Shown: in pieces, positions 7,943 to 8,634 of the stretch | How positions within the stretch are numbered: the first letter of the stretch is position 1 | Layout: each line of letters begins with the position of its first letter | Assembly (NCBI GenBank): GCA_019308985.1 | Contig: JAFDHB010000150.1 | Span: forward strand, 1-8,634 | Length of the DNA stretch: 8,634 nucleotides | Direction of reading: 5' to 3' | DNA from: Deltaproteobacteria bacterium | GTDB taxonomy: Bacteria; Desulfobacterota; DSM-4660; Desulfatiglandales; HGW-15 | The notes under the pieces: model-generated | What the model saw: the letters and a program-made list of their open reading frames with translations, nothing else | Told to the model about the DNA's origin: nothing | The model's database searches: none | Position numbers and translations under genes: made by a program

Positions 7943-7974
7943 CCTGGATTAATACCAGGCCTGATTCTCTGGTA
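7943..7974 (+). promoter_or_regulatory. Mutually exclusive hairpins in the leader of the zinc-ribbon gene
   Basis: CCTGG (7943-7947) can pair with CCAGG (7955-7959) across a seven-base loop. Alternatively TACCAG (7953-7958) can pair with CTGGTA (7969-7974). The shared middle segment means only one can form. The second stem ends about 14 bases before the GGGAGG ribosome site. The stems are short, so a regulatory role is only a possibility. Confidence 0.25.
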
Positions 7975-8002
7975 CATTCTTGGTGTCGAGGGAGGTTCAA
8001 AT

Positions 8003-8491
8003 ATGCCGATATATGAATTTTATTGCAAATCCTGCCACACAATCTTCAATTTTTACTCTTCCACGGTCAACACGGAAAAGCGACCTAGCTGCCCAAGCTG
8101 CAAAAGAATCAAACTGGAACGAAAGATGTCGGTATTTTCATCGCCCCGGAACAGGGGAGAGGATGAAGAAATGCCCGTTCCGGACATGGATGATTCCAAG
8201 ATGGAGCAGGCGATGAGTCTCCTTGCCCGGGAGGCGGAACACATGGATGAAAACGATCCCAGGCAGGCTGCCAACCTGATGCGAAAACTGAGCGATATGA
8301 CGGGCCTGAACCTGGGTCCCGGCATGGAAGAGGCCTTGCGCAGGATGGAGGCGGGAGAAGACCCCGAACAGATAGAGGAGGAAATGGGGGATCTCCTGGA
8401 GGAGGAAGAGCCCTTCACCTTCAAGGACAAGCCCCCCAGGCCGAGAAGGAGAAAACCGCCGAAGGTAGACGAAAAACTCTATTACCTCTAG
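8003..8491 (+). CDS. FmdB-family zinc-ribbon protein with acidic C-terminal extension
   Basis: The first 46 residues match the FmdB-type regulatory zinc ribbon: MPIYEFYC start, C8-x2-C11, then C30-x2-C33 in SCPSC, ending in VFSS. The FmdB name comes from an archaeal formamidase-operon regulator, and the biological role of most members is unknown. The usual domain is about 60-110 residues; here 162 residues include an extended helical, strongly acidic segment (about 62-137, with repeated D/E and two predicted helices around 66-80 and 86-100) and a basic proline-rich piece (142-155). The tail resembles none that I can name. The ATG has GGGAGG seven bases upstream, a strong start. It stands alone on the plus strand, divergent from the phosphoesterase. 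Confidence 0.88.
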   Translation: MPIYEFYCKSCHTIFNFYSSTVNTEKRPSCPSCKRIKLERKMSVFSSPRNRGEDEEMPVPDMDDSKMEQAMSLLAREAEHMDENDPRQAANLMRKLSDMTGLNLGPGMEEALRRMEAGEDPEQIEEEMGDLLEEEEPFTFKDKPPRPRRRKPPKVDEKLYYL

Positions 8492-8508
8492 CCTTTTTGG
8501 CACAAATT

Positions 8509-8526
8509 TCACGGATTGCACGGATG
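8509..8526. repeat. Two inverted copies of the AATCCGTNN 9-bp unit
   Basis: TCACGGATT (8509-8517) and GCACGGATG (8518-8526) are, on the minus strand, AATCCGTGA and CATCCGTGC. They match the 9-bp units at 63-89 in opposite orientation, again directly after a gene end. This supports a dispersed repeat class. Confidence 0.6.
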
Positions 8527-8535
8527 AGGTATGTC

Positions 8536-8567
8536 TTTTTTCAATCAAGGCATCTTGATTGAAAAAA
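8536..8567. repeat. 14-bp inverted repeat with T-tract left and A-tract right
   Basis: TTTTTTCAATCAAG (8536-8549) and CTTGATTGAAAAAA (8554-8567) are exact reverse complements around the four-base loop GCAT. It lies 44 bases after the zinc-ribbon gene stop. The tracts are in reversed polarity compared with a bidirectional terminator (T on the left, A on the right of the plus strand), so they form part of the stem, and no T run follows on either strand. A weak transcript-end structure or repeat element are both possible. Confidence 0.75.
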
Positions 8568-8634
8568 CTTCCCTCCACCTCCGGCGGAAAAGAAAGAACA
8601 ATTTAAGTTGCAGACAAAAAAGAATGTGGCGAAA

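Larger units (their letters stand above)
7686..8002. other. Divergent intergenic region with palindrome and promoter
   Basis: These 317 bases separate the leftward phosphoesterase gene from the rightward zinc-ribbon gene. They hold a leftward promoter (7734-7761), a 48-bp palindrome (7769-7816), and alternative small hairpins (7943-7974) before the plus-strand gene. A rightward promoter is not clear; TTGACT at 7868-7873 has the poor -10 TATTTG at 17 bases. Base composition is more AT-rich than the neighbouring genes. Confidence 0.7.

Noticed and set aside
8138..8578. Minus-strand 146-codon frame over the zinc-ribbon gene
   Set aside because: It is antisense to a gene with a clear zinc-ribbon motif and strong ribosome site. 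Its apparent start lies in the repeat region.

Overview
The window most resembles a Gram-negative bacterium of the Deltaproteobacteria / Desulfobacterota type. The evidence is a lipopolysaccharide-regulation gene pair (lapA/lapB), a periplasmic AMIN-domain amidase, moderate GC and the style of the gene neighbourhood. The lineage is an inference from gene content, not a database match.

Layout. Six genes lie on the minus strand and are read from right to left: a YfcE-type metallophosphoesterase (7194-7685), a HIT-family nucleotide-binding protein (6581-7093), lapA (6164-6511), lapB (4683-5957), mutS (2065-4686) and a TPR-AMIN-Amidase_3 cell-wall amidase (182-1912). One gene, for an FmdB-type zinc-ribbon protein (8003-8491), is on the plus strand and divergent from the others. 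The lapB and mutS genes overlap by 4 bases. A good sigma70-like promoter with an extended -10 (7734-7761) precedes the phosphoesterase and may drive the whole minus-strand run. A second candidate promoter precedes the amidase (1977-1995).

Functions. The genes cover envelope upkeep (LapA/LapB control of lipopolysaccharide synthesis in Gram-negatives; AMIN amidase cleaving peptidoglycan at division), DNA mismatch repair (MutS) and nucleotide or phosphoester housekeeping (HIT, YfcE-like). All proteins look intact, with their catalytic motifs present.

Non-coding regions. Most of the unexplained signal is here. (i) A near-perfect 48-bp palindrome (7769-7816) abuts the promoter in the divergent intergenic region. 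(ii) The lapA-lapB spacer of 206 bases is GC-rich and full of inverted repeats, some mutually exclusive. (iii) A 9-bp unit (AATCCGTNN) is tandemly repeated near both ends of the window in opposite orientations. (iv) A 14-bp inverted repeat downstream of the zinc-ribbon gene has T and A tracts in the wrong polarity for an ordinary terminator. These look like dispersed intergenic repeats. I see no defence system, CRISPR array, transposase, tRNA or rRNA, and nothing that amounts to a clearly new multi-gene system.
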